19,363 bases of DNA. Source: DASZXJ01 sp035545895. GTDB taxonomy: Bacteria; Planctomycetota; Phycisphaerae; Tepidisphaerales; Tepidisphaeraceae. The notes beneath the pieces were generated by a model that saw only the letters and a program-made list of their open reading frames with translations, made no database searches and was not told the origin of the DNA. Shown in pieces: positions 8,089-14,139 of this stretch. The DNA lies in the NCBI GenBank assembly GCA_035545895.1, contig DASZXJ010000028.1, positions 1 through 19,363 of the forward strand. Direction: 5' to 3'. The first letter of the stretch is position 1; each line of letters starts with the position of its first letter. Position numbers and translations under genes: made by a program.

Positions 8089-8379
8089 TTATTCGACGAC
8101 TGCGAGAATGTCTTCTTCGCTCATAATCATGAGTTCTTCGCCGTCGAGTTTGAGTTCGGTGCCGGCGTAGCTGGCGAAGATGACTTCGTCGCCCTTCTTG
8201 ACGGAGAACGGGGCGCGTTCGCCGGAGTCGAGGCGCTTGCCATCGCCCAGGGCGAGGATCTTGCCGCGCTTGGGCTTTTCCTTGGCGGTGTCGGGCAGAA
8301 CAATGCCGCTCTTGGTTTTCGATTCGGCTTCTACTCGTTTAACGAGAATTTTGTCACCGAGTGGGCGAAGCTTGGCCAT
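8089..8379 (-). CDS. groES: 10-kDa co-chaperonin GroES
   Basis: A 96-residue GroES that caps the GroEL ring. MAKLRPLGDKILVKR is the typical first strand. The mobile loop is at about residues 17-36 with the GIVL contact at 25-28. GDEVIFASYAGTEL and the C-terminal DILAVVE are family-typical. The ATG at 8379 has AAGGAG 7 bases upstream; an in-frame ATG at 8436 would add 19 residues read from the repeat hairpin and is rejected. It lies 112 bases downstream of the response-regulator gene, and that gap is almost wholly a heptamer-repeat hairpin. The two genes may or may not share a transcript. A weak promoter candidate in the hairpin loop (TTGCCA, 19 bases, TTTTAT) is possible but not convincing. 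Confidence 0.97.
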   Translation of the reverse strand: MAKLRPLGDKILVKRVEAESKTKSGIVLPDTAKEKPKRGKILALGDGKRLDSGERAPFSVKKGDEVIFASYAGTELKLDGEELMIMSEEDILAVVE

Positions 8380-8402
8380 GATTGATGCTCCTTCTGGAAG
8401 AA

Positions 8403-8488
8403 AGTTGTTAGTTACCAGTTGCCAGTTGCCAGTCATAAAACCTCTTGCCGCGCCAGCACTGGCAACTAACCACTGGCAACTGGCAACT
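8403..8488. repeat. Heptamer-built hairpin upstream of groES
   Basis: The left arm has 7-base units starting at 8403, 8410, 8417 and 8424 (AGTTGTT, AGTTACC, AGTTGCC, AGTTGCC). The right arm has units starting at 8458, 8465, 8472 and 8479 (ACTGGCA, ACTAACC, ACTGGCA, ACTGGCA). The arms are complementary over 31 positions with 6 mismatches, around a 24-base loop. A T6 run follows on the plus strand only. Confidence 0.85.
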
Positions 8489-8491
8489 TTT

Positions 8492-8905
8492 TTATCCCAT
8501 GTTGGGCCAGCGGCCCTCGTAATGTCGTCTCATCACCCGCGCCAGGGTGTCCAAAAGCAAATTGAAATCCACCGGCTTGGACAGCACGGAAAAAACGTGC
8601 ATGCCCATGGCCTCATGGAGCAGGTGCGTGGTCAGTTCCGCTGCCAGCAGAATCGCCGGGGGTGCGTTGCGCATTTCGCGCATCAGCCGAATGACCTGCA
8701 TGCCGCCCAGGCCCTGCATTTTCATATCAAGCACCGCCACATGAATGGGCCGGGACTCGATCAGGTTCAGCGCTTCGCGGCCGGTGCGGGCGGAAACCGT
8801 CTCCACCCCTTGCGGAACCAACAACTGCCGAACCGTCTGGTGCCACCCTTCCTGCTCGTTGGCGAGCAGAACGGTCAGCCGATTTTGTTCACTCGTCCCA
8901 GTCAT
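8492..8905 (-). CDS. Single-domain response regulator with altered acidic pocket
   Basis: A 137-residue CheY-like receiver domain with no output domain. The phospho-acceptor is Asp60 (VLDMKMQGLGG), and the conserved Lys is Lys110 (LSKPVD). Two usual residues differ: the Asp-Asp pair that binds magnesium is Asn16-Glu17 (LLANEQEG), and the switch Thr/Ser is Ala88 (ILLAAEL). Phosphorylation or the usual conformational switch may therefore be altered. The ATG at 8905 was chosen; a TTG at 8914 could add three residues. No clear ribosome-binding site is seen. No histidine kinase is in the window. It is read in the direction of groES-groEL, but the intervening hairpin leaves co-transcription open. 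Confidence 0.85.
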   Translation of the reverse strand: MTGTSEQNRLTVLLANEQEGWHQTVRQLLVPQGVETVSARTGREALNLIESRPIHVAVLDMKMQGLGGMQVIRLMREMRNAPPAILLAAELTTHLLHEAMGMHVFSVLSKPVDFNLLLDTLARVMRRHYEGRWPNMG

Positions 8906-8972
8906 AAAGTTCAACCGTCGCGCAAAACCCGCGACCCAGCCAATAACAAGGGTCGTGCCGGGAAATGAGGCT

Positions 8973-9000
8973 TTTAACGAGCCAGCGAACGATCGTTAAA
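8973..9000. promoter_or_regulatory. Dyad symmetry upstream of the response regulator
   Basis: TTTAACGA (8973-8980) and TCGTTAAA (8993-9000) are perfect 8-bp inverted copies with a 12-base spacer, about 70-95 bases before the response-regulator ATG. It could be an operator or a small hairpin. The rest of the 235-base gap 8906-9140 shows only short imperfect dyads (for example around 9094-9123). Confidence 0.3.
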
Positions 9001-9140
9001 CTACCATTTCAAATAGACTTACATAAATCTGAGTGTGAACTGAAATCAGATGAATTGGCGACGATTCTGCCAAACCGCGCGATTGGACAGGAATGTCTGT
9101 CAGACTGGCAGATGGATACCATCCGTTTAAGGGCCGAAAA

Positions 9141-9998
9141 TCAGGCTTGGCGGGCGTAATTTTTGAGAGCTTCGCGCCAATGCGGCGTGCGATGGCGGGT
9201 CAGTTTCTCGAAGGGGACAATATCGAGCACGCTATAAGCCGGCCTGATCGCGGAGTTGGGACGCGTCTTCTTCCACTCAGTTGAGGTCGTGCGGCCCAGG
9301 TTCGCGGGGACTTTGAATTCCTCCAGGATCGCCGCCGCGAAATCATGCCAAGTCACCTCACCATCGTTGACAACATGCCAGATGCCGCTGGGGGCATCGT
9401 GCTCGATCAGTTCGATCGTGGCGCGGGCGAGATCGAAGGTGAATGTCGGACAACCAAGCTGATCATCGACTACATTCAGCGGTTTGCCCGCGCGGGCGGC
9501 ATTCAGAATCGCCTGCGGGAAGCAAGGCCCACCGGGACCGTAGAGCCAGGCCGTTCGAATCAATAGCCATCGCAGCGGAGGGTTTTGCCAAAGCAACTGC
9601 TCGCCGAGCAATTTTGAACGACCATATGCGCTTTGCGGCCCGACCGGATCGTCCGGTTTCAACGGCCTGCGCAATGTGCCGTCGAAAACATAATCCGTCG
9701 AGTAATGCACGAGCATCGTGTCGTGCTCCTTGCAAACACGCGCAAGTATTCCCGCGGCGTGTCCGTTGATTTGATTCGCGAGTTCCACATTCTGTTCGGC
9801 CAGATCGACCTTGGTGTAGGCAGCGCAGTTGACCAGCAGCTTTGGACGCAATTCGGCAAACACTTTTCGGACGGCGTGTTCCTCCGCGATATCGAGCCCA
9901 GTCTTATCGACGAAATGCGCTTTCGGCAGCAGGCGCTTGAACGCCAAGGCGAGCATTCCCCCGCCGCCGGTGATGAGAATGGGATCGGCAGGGGTCAT
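9141..9998 (-). CDS. rfbD: dTDP-4-dehydrorhamnose reductase (RmlD)
   Basis: A 285-residue NAD(P)H-dependent short-chain dehydrogenase of the extended type, performing the last step to dTDP-L-rhamnose. Seen are the nucleotide-binding turn ITGGGGMLA (9-17), NCAAYTKVDLAE (57-68), the catalytic STDYVFDG (100-107) with Ser100/Thr101, and YGRSK (Tyr125, Lys129). LRWLLIRTAWLYGP and LGCPTFTFDLA are further RmlD-type signatures. Length is normal. The ATG at 9998 overlaps the stop of the GNAT gene by four bases (ATGA), so translation is coupled. It is the last gene of the ispH-rfb block. Confidence 0.94.
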   Translation of the reverse strand: MTPADPILITGGGGMLALAFKRLLPKAHFVDKTGLDIAEEHAVRKVFAELRPKLLVNCAAYTKVDLAEQNVELANQINGHAAGILARVCKEHDTMLVHYSTDYVFDGTLRRPLKPDDPVGPQSAYGRSKLLGEQLLWQNPPLRWLLIRTAWLYGPGGPCFPQAILNAARAGKPLNVVDDQLGCPTFTFDLARATIELIEHDAPSGIWHVVNDGEVTWHDFAAAILEEFKVPANLGRTTSTEWKKTRPNSAIRPAYSVLDIVPFEKLTRHRTPHWREALKNYARQA

Positions 9999-10483
9999 TT
10001 CGAGTTCGCGAGGTTGGATATTTCAGTTTCGGTCATGCGGCAGATGCGCCATTCGTGAAGCATTTTCGCGCCGATGCGCTGATAAAAATCGATGGCCGGC
10101 TGATTCCAGTCGAGCACGGACCATTCGAGACGTCCGCAATTTCTCTCGCGCGCGATTTGCGCCAACTTGACCAGCAGCGCCTTGCCCACGCCTTTATTTC
10201 GATGTGCGGGCAAAACAAACAAATCTTCCAAGTAAATGCCCGGCCTGGCGAGGAAGGTGGAATAGTTGTGGAAGAAAAGCGCGAAGCCGACGGGTTCGTT
10301 GTTCAATCTCGCGATCAGAACTTCAGCATATGGATGCTCACCAAATAACGTTTCGCGAAGCTTGTCTTCGGTGGCGATGCAGACGTGCGAAAGCTTTTCG
10401 TACTCAGCCAGGCCACGGATGAATGAGAGAATGACCGAAATATCATCGGGAATCGCGGTAGTAATGGAAATCGAATTGTCCAT
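9995..10483 (-). CDS. GNAT-family N-acetyltransferase (SSAT-like)
   Basis: A 162-residue acetyl-CoA-dependent acetyltransferase. The acetyl-CoA pyrophosphate loop is RNKGVG (95-100) within YLEDLFVLPAHRNKGVGKAL. WSVLDWNQPAIDFYQRIGA (121-139) carries the usual C-terminal Tyr134. The GLAEYEKLSH start and LEDLFV strand resemble the diamine/thialysine (SSAT-like) branch, so an amine small molecule is a likely acceptor; this is inference. It sits between rfbB and rfbD, tightly coupled to rfbD by ATGA, which might suggest modification of the sugar nucleotide, although the branch similarity does not favour that. No Shine-Dalgarno precedes the ATG; a twin-hairpin repeat ends two bases before it. Confidence 0.9.
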   Translation of the reverse strand: MDNSISITTAIPDDISVILSFIRGLAEYEKLSHVCIATEDKLRETLFGEHPYAEVLIARLNNEPVGFALFFHNYSTFLARPGIYLEDLFVLPAHRNKGVGKALLVKLAQIARERNCGRLEWSVLDWNQPAIDFYQRIGAKMLHEWRICRMTETEISNLANSK

Positions 10484-10484
10484 T

Positions 10485-10547
10485 TTGTGACATGGGCGTC
10501 TCGCCCATGCGAATTGTCGGGCACGGGCGAAGACGCCCGTGTCACAA
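10485..10547. repeat. Twin-hairpin repeat between GNAT and rfbB
   Basis: Two hairpins, CATGGGCG/CGCCCATG (10491-10509) and CACGGGCG/CGCCCGTG (10522-10541), each have 8-bp stems. The whole halves 10485-10509 and 10522-10547 are also reverse complements, with only two T/C changes (tolerable as G-U) and one extra base. It fills the 65-base gap from one base before the GNAT start codon to one base after the rfbB stop. The word resembles a GGGCGTCTCGCCC-type planctomycete intergenic repeat (recollection). Confidence 0.85.
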
Positions 10548-10548
10548 G

Positions 10549-11574
10549 TTAGCGTTTGACATATTGTTGTTCGTAGTATTTGAGATATTCACCGCTCTTG
10601 ATTCCGCGCCACCAGTCCTGGTGATCTTTGTACCACTGGATAGTTGTCTTGATGGCCTGCTCGAATTTGTACCTGGGTTCCCAGCCGAGTTCGCGTTTCA
10701 TTTTCGAGGCATCGATTGCGTATCGCCGATCGTGGCCGGGGCGGTCTTTGACGTATTCGACCGATTCATCCCAGTTCCTGCCCATTTCGCGAAGGATGAT
10801 TTCGGTGATCCGGCGATTGGGGATTTCGTTGTTGCCGCCGATGTTGTAGACCTCGCCGACTTTCCCCCTGTTCAAAACCGTCCAGATGCCTTCGCAATGA
10901 TCTTCAACATAAAGCCAGTCGCGGATGTTCATCCCGTCTCCGTAAAGCGGGACCTTTTTACCTTCGATCAGGTTCGTGACAAACAGCGGAATCATCTTCT
11001 CGGGAAAATGATAAGGCCCATAATTGTTGCTGCAGCGGGTGGTCAGCACGGGCATATGAAACGTGTGAAAATAACTTCGCACGAGACAGTCGGCTGCGGC
11101 TTTGCTAGCGCTATAGGGACTGTTGGGTTGAAGCGGCGTTTCCTCGGTGAACTTAATTTCGGGTTTGTCTTCCGGCAGTGAGCCATACACCTCGTCGGTG
11201 CTGACCTGCAAATAGCGATCGACACCCTTTGCCTTGGCTGCGTCGAGCAGCACCTGCGTACCGATGACATTGGCCTGCACAAACGGGCCGGACGACATGA
11301 TGCTGCGATCGACGTGGGACTCCGCTGCAAAGTGCACGACCTGCGTAATTTTGTGCTGGTCCCACAAGTCGCCGACGAGTTTGGCATCGCAAATGTCGCC
11401 TTTGACGAAGATCAGCTTGGGATTCTTCAAAACCTCATCAAGATTCGCGAGATTGCCGGCATAGGTCAGCTTATCGAGCGCGATCAGTTTCACATCTTCA
11501 TTGCGCGCCAGAAGCATGCGAACAAAGTTCGATCCGATGAAGCCCGCTGCGCCGGTTACAAGAATCGTTGGCAT
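10549..11574 (-). CDS. rfbB: dTDP-glucose 4,6-dehydratase (RmlB)
   Basis: A 341-residue extended short-chain dehydrogenase that converts dTDP-glucose to dTDP-4-keto-6-deoxyglucose with bound NAD. It shows TGAAGFIGSNF (7-17), FAAESHVDRSI (82-92), the catalytic STDEVYG (125-131, with Thr126, Asp127, Glu128) and YSASK (Tyr154, Lys158). RCSNNYGPYHFPEKMIP and DWLYVEDHCEGI are diagnostic of RmlB rather than other epimerase relatives. Length is normal. The ATG at 11574 has no Shine-Dalgarno; an A/T-rich spacer separates it from a long hairpin that ends 7 bases upstream. It is the third enzyme gene of the block. Confidence 0.97.
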   Translation of the reverse strand: MPTILVTGAAGFIGSNFVRMLLARNEDVKLIALDKLTYAGNLANLDEVLKNPKLIFVKGDICDAKLVGDLWDQHKITQVVHFAAESHVDRSIMSSGPFVQANVIGTQVLLDAAKAKGVDRYLQVSTDEVYGSLPEDKPEIKFTEETPLQPNSPYSASKAAADCLVRSYFHTFHMPVLTTRCSNNYGPYHFPEKMIPLFVTNLIEGKKVPLYGDGMNIRDWLYVEDHCEGIWTVLNRGKVGEVYNIGGNNEIPNRRITEIILREMGRNWDESVEYVKDRPGHDRRYAIDASKMKRELGWEPRYKFEQAIKTTIQWYKDHQDWWRGIKSGEYLKYYEQQYVKR

Positions 11575-11581
11575 AAATTTT

Positions 11582-11654
11582 TAGCCACACAGATCACGGA
11601 GGACACTGAGAAGATATTTTCCATTCTCTGTGTCCTCCGTGATCTGTGTGGCTA
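11582..11654. repeat. 31-bp hairpin between rfbB and the VOC gene
   Basis: Bases 11582-11606 and 11630-11654 are perfect reverse complements (25 bp), and the stem extends inward to 31 bp with one mismatch (11582-11612 with 11624-11654), leaving an 11-base loop. The outer right arm contains the VOC stop codon (11652-11654). The arm words (CCACAC, GATCAC, GGACAC) recur at about 8-base spacing. No T-run follows. Confidence 0.93.
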
Positions 11655-12011
11655 GCTTTCTCTCTGCATCACTTCCAGATTATTGCCGAACGGATCGCGG
11701 AAATGAAACCGTTCATAGCCGGGGATTTTGGGCTGTTCGACGATCTTCCAGCCGCGCGATTCAACTTTTTGGCGCAAGGCTTTCAGATCGTCCACTTCAA
11801 ACGCGATATGTGCCCGCGTCTTGCGATCGATCCCATCTTCCACCCCGATATGCAGTTCAAACGAGCCGGCGTCGAGCCAGATGCCGTCGCTATTGAATAC
11901 GGGCGGACGATATTTCGGCTTCATGCCCAAAAAACCGACGTAAAATTCGCGAGCCTGTTCCAGCGCGGCTGTTGGAACATTGATCTGTGCATGATTGACG
12001 CCAATGACCAT
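11652..12011 (-). CDS. VOC-superfamily (glyoxalase/bleomycin-resistance-like) protein
   Basis: A 119-residue single-domain vicinal-oxygen-chelate protein made of two beta-alpha-beta-beta-beta repeats. Candidate metal ligands are His7 (GVNHAQINV), Glu52 or His54 (FELHIG), His68 (RAHIAFEV) and Glu113 (NLEVMQ). RFHFRDPFGNNLEV is the typical last strand of the fold. It may be a lyase, isomerase, dioxygenase or binding protein; the substrate is unknown. It sits 9 bases after rfbA with a GAGGG ribosome-binding site, so it belongs to the same transcript. It is not a cupin, so it is not an RmlC homologue, although it occupies a slot where rfbC might be expected. Its stop codon is inside a long hairpin. 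Confidence 0.88.
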   Translation of the reverse strand: MVIGVNHAQINVPTAALEQAREFYVGFLGMKPKYRPPVFNSDGIWLDAGSFELHIGVEDGIDRKTRAHIAFEVDDLKALRQKVESRGWKIVEQPKIPGYERFHFRDPFGNNLEVMQRES

Positions 12012-12020
12012 GTGAAACCC

Positions 12021-12902
12021 TCAGCGACCTGCCGCTGCCTCCTTCAGAACCCGACGCAGATAGTTGCCGTATTCACTCTTGCCCGCCTGGTCGGCGAGTT
12101 TTTCGAATCGGGCGGCGTCGATGTACCCCTTGGCGAAGGCGATCTCTTCAATACACGCCACCTTCAGGCCCTGCCGTTCCTCGAGTGTTTGCACGAACTG
12201 CGAGCTGGAGAGCAGCGCATCGTAAGTCCCGGTATCCAGCCAGGCGATGCCGCGCCCCATCGGCTGAACGCGCAGCCGATCCTGCGCCAGATAGGTGCGA
12301 TTGACGTCTGTAATTTCGAGTTCGCCGCGTGCCGATGGCTTGAGGTCTTTGGCGATCTGCACCACCGATGCGTCGTAAAAATAAAGCCCTGTCACGGCCC
12401 AATTGCTCTTGGGTTGTTTTGGCTTTTCCTCGATGCTGATCGCCTGGCCATCTTTGGCAAATTCCACCACGCCATAACGTTCTGGATCTTTCACCTGGTA
12501 GGCAAAGACGGTTGCGCCCGAACTGAGGTTGGCCGACTCCTGAAGCATGCCGGTCAGATCGTGTCCGTAAAAGACGTTGTCGCCGAGGATCAGGCAGACG
12601 GGTGAATTGCCGACAAAATCAGCTCCGATGGTGAAGGCCTGCGCGATGCCTTTGGGTTCAGGCTGCTCGCGATAACTCAATTCAATTCCAAGCTGCTTTC
12701 CATCACCAAGTAAAGTGCGAATCATCGGCAGATCGCGAGGCGTGCTGATGATCAAAATCTGTCTAATCCCCGCGAGCATGAGCACCGACAACGGGTAATA
12801 GATCGTCGGCTTGTCATACACGGGCAGAAGCTGCTTGCTGATGCACAGCGTCAGCGGGTAAAGCCGCGTGCCTGCTCCGCCCGCGAGAATGATGCCTTTC
12901 AT
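12021..12902 (-). CDS. rfbA: Glucose-1-phosphate thymidylyltransferase (RmlA)
   Basis: A 293-residue nucleotidyltransferase that makes dTDP-glucose from dTTP and glucose 1-phosphate, the first rhamnose step and usual feedback point. Signatures are LAGGAGTRLYPLT (6-18), KQLLPVYDKPTIYYPL (23-38), EQPEPKGIAQAF (79-90), LGDN (106-109, metal Asp108), EEKPKQPKSNWAVTGLYFYD and WLDTGTYDAL. Length is typical. The ATG at 12902 is preceded by AAGGAA, 6 bases away; that ribosome-binding site lies in the first units of a heptamer-repeat hairpin (12907-12989), so folding could hide it. It lies 89 bases after ispH and 9 bases before the VOC gene. Confidence 0.97.
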   Translation of the reverse strand: MKGIILAGGAGTRLYPLTLCISKQLLPVYDKPTIYYPLSVLMLAGIRQILIISTPRDLPMIRTLLGDGKQLGIELSYREQPEPKGIAQAFTIGADFVGNSPVCLILGDNVFYGHDLTGMLQESANLSSGATVFAYQVKDPERYGVVEFAKDGQAISIEEKPKQPKSNWAVTGLYFYDASVVQIAKDLKPSARGELEITDVNRTYLAQDRLRVQPMGRGIAWLDTGTYDALLSSSQFVQTLEERQGLKVACIEEIAFAKGYIDAARFEKLADQAGKSEYGNYLRRVLKEAAAGR

Positions 12903-12906
12903 AAAT

Positions 12907-12989
12907 GGTTCCTTGTTACTGGTTACTTGTTATTTGGAATTTGTTGCAAATCGCAAGCAACAAGTCACCAGACACAAGTAACAAATAAC
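12907..12989. repeat. Heptamer-built hairpin between ispH and rfbA
   Basis: The left arm has 7-base units starting at 12907, 12914, 12921, 12928, 12935 and 12942 (for example TGTTACT, GGTTACT, TGTTATT). The right arm has units starting at 12955, 12962, 12969, 12976 and 12983 (AAGCAAC, AAGTCAC, CAGACAC, AAGTAAC, AAATAAC). The arms pair imperfectly: 8 bp at 12913-12920, then, after a bulge on the right side, 13 of 16 positions at 12921-12936. The rfbA Shine-Dalgarno (complement of 12909-12914) is in the first units. Confidence 0.8.
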
Positions 12990-12991
12990 GC

Positions 12992-13930
12992 CTAATTCAG
13001 CACTGCGAGTCGTTTTACGGACTTGGGCAGATCAAACGACACATCCTCATCCACCAGCGTCTTGGTTTCGACGGTTGCTCCGAAGTCGCGCCGCAAACGA
13101 TCAAGCAGATTATGCACGAGATGTTCCGGCGCCGACGCCCCGGCCGTCACCAAAACGCCCTGCTTGCCGGCAAACCAGGATGGATCGATTTCCGACTCAT
13201 CGTCAATCAGATGCGCCGGCTTGCCGGCTTCCTTCGCACGCTCGACCAATCGTTTCGAGTTGCTGCTGTTCTTACTGCCAATCACCAGCACCAGATCGAC
13301 CTGAGGCGAATATTCACTCACCGCGTTCTGCCGGTTCGTCGTCGCATAACAAATGTCATCCTTCGTCGGATAACGAACCCCAGGAAAACGTTTTTTAATG
13401 GCATCGATAATTCGCTGGGCATCGGAGACGCTGAGCGTGGTCTGCGTCACGTAGGCAACTTTATTCGGGTCGGGCACATGGATGGTCTGCACTTCTTCGG
13501 GAGATTCGACGACGACGATCGACCCGGGCGCTTCGCCGACCGTGCCGACGGCTTCATCATGGTTGCGGTGGCCGATGAACAGGATCGTAAAGCCATCGCG
13601 GGCGTAGCGAAGCACTTCCATATGAACCTTGGTCACCAGCGGGCAGGTCGCATCCACCTCAATCAATTGCCTGGCCTTGGATTGTTTTCTCACTTCCGGC
13701 GAAATGCCGTGAGCGCTGTAGACGATCACAGCGCCAGCCGGCACTTGGGAAATGTCCTCGATGAACGTCACGCCCCGGCTTTTGAAATCCTCGACGACAT
13801 GACGATTGTGAACGATCTCATGAAACACATAGATCGGCGGCCCGCGCAGCGCGAGCACCTGGTCCACCACTTCGATGGCCATGTTCACACCCGCACAAAA
13901 ACCGCGAGGATTGGCAAGGATCACCTTCAT
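12992..13930 (-). CDS. ispH: 4-hydroxy-3-methylbut-2-enyl diphosphate reductase (IspH)
   Basis: A 312-residue iron-sulfur enzyme, the last step of the MEP pathway, giving IPP and DMAPP. The three cluster cysteines are Cys12 (NPRGFCAGV), Cys96 (DATCPLV) and Cys194 (DICYATTNRQ). Substrate-site residues are His41 (EIVHNRHV), His74 (SAHG), His124 and Glu126 (GHRNHDEAVG), and the SKNSSNSKRL loop at 219-228. Length is normal. The ATG at 13930 has AGGGCGG directly before it and a good -10 box only 9 bases upstream, so the leader would be a few bases at most. It is the first gene of the block leading into rfbA. Sharing a promoter with rhamnose genes suggests a cell-envelope link (undecaprenyl carrier supply), which is inference. 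Confidence 0.97.
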   Translation of the reverse strand: MKVILANPRGFCAGVNMAIEVVDQVLALRGPPIYVFHEIVHNRHVVEDFKSRGVTFIEDISQVPAGAVIVYSAHGISPEVRKQSKARQLIEVDATCPLVTKVHMEVLRYARDGFTILFIGHRNHDEAVGTVGEAPGSIVVVESPEEVQTIHVPDPNKVAYVTQTTLSVSDAQRIIDAIKKRFPGVRYPTKDDICYATTNRQNAVSEYSPQVDLVLVIGSKNSSNSKRLVERAKEAGKPAHLIDDESEIDPSWFAGKQGVLVTAGASAPEHLVHNLLDRLRRDFGATVETKTLVDEDVSFDLPKSVKRLAVLN

Positions 13931-13939
13931 CCGCCCTGA

Positions 13940-13967
13940 ATTCTAGCGTGAAATCGAAGAGGGACAA
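13940..13967 (-). promoter_or_regulatory. Candidate ispH promoter giving a near-leaderless mRNA
   Basis: On the minus strand TTGTCC (13962-13967) is followed after 16 bases by TAGAAT (13940-13945). The ATG (13928-13930) starts 9 bases after the -10 box, so the leader would be about 2-4 bases. This is the likely promoter of the whole ispH-rfb block. Confidence 0.55.
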
Positions 13968-13981
13968 AACTCAGAAAGAAA

Positions 13982-14079
13982 AGCCACGAAAACACGAAGA
14001 AGACGAAGTTAGCACGAAGGAAATCAATCATTCAAATTCTTCTTCGTGCTAACTTCGTCTTCTTCGTGTTTTCGTGGCT
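13982..14079. repeat. 38-bp perfect hairpin in the ispH/DUF1015 divergent gap
   Basis: Positions 13982-14019 and 14042-14079 are exact reverse complements over 38 bases, around a 22-base loop. The arm repeats the word ACGAA at 13986, 13994, 14003 and 14014. It lies between two divergent genes, just upstream of both candidate promoters, so it cannot be a terminator of either flanking gene. Confidence 0.95.
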
Positions 14080-14139
14080 CTGGGATTGATCTTTCGCTGC
14101 GAAGCCATAATCTTTCACGGCTGTTAAGAAGGAGAAACC

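Noticed and set aside
8403..8488. CRISPR array
   Set aside because: The units are 7 bases long, directly abutting and inverted between arms; there are no 25-40-base repeats with unique spacers and no cas genes.
7983..8491. CIRCE operator for the chaperonin genes
   Set aside because: I looked for TTAGCACTC and its inverted copy upstream of groES and groEL and found none; the inverted repeats there are heptamer arrays.
9094..9123. Terminator after rfbD
   Set aside because: Only short dyads (GTCTG/CAGAC, GATGG/CCATC) with no T-run on the minus strand; too weak to call.
11652..12011. The VOC gene as rfbC
   Set aside because: The protein has VOC-fold repeats and metal positions, not the RmlC cupin motifs; only an indirect substitute role can be raised.
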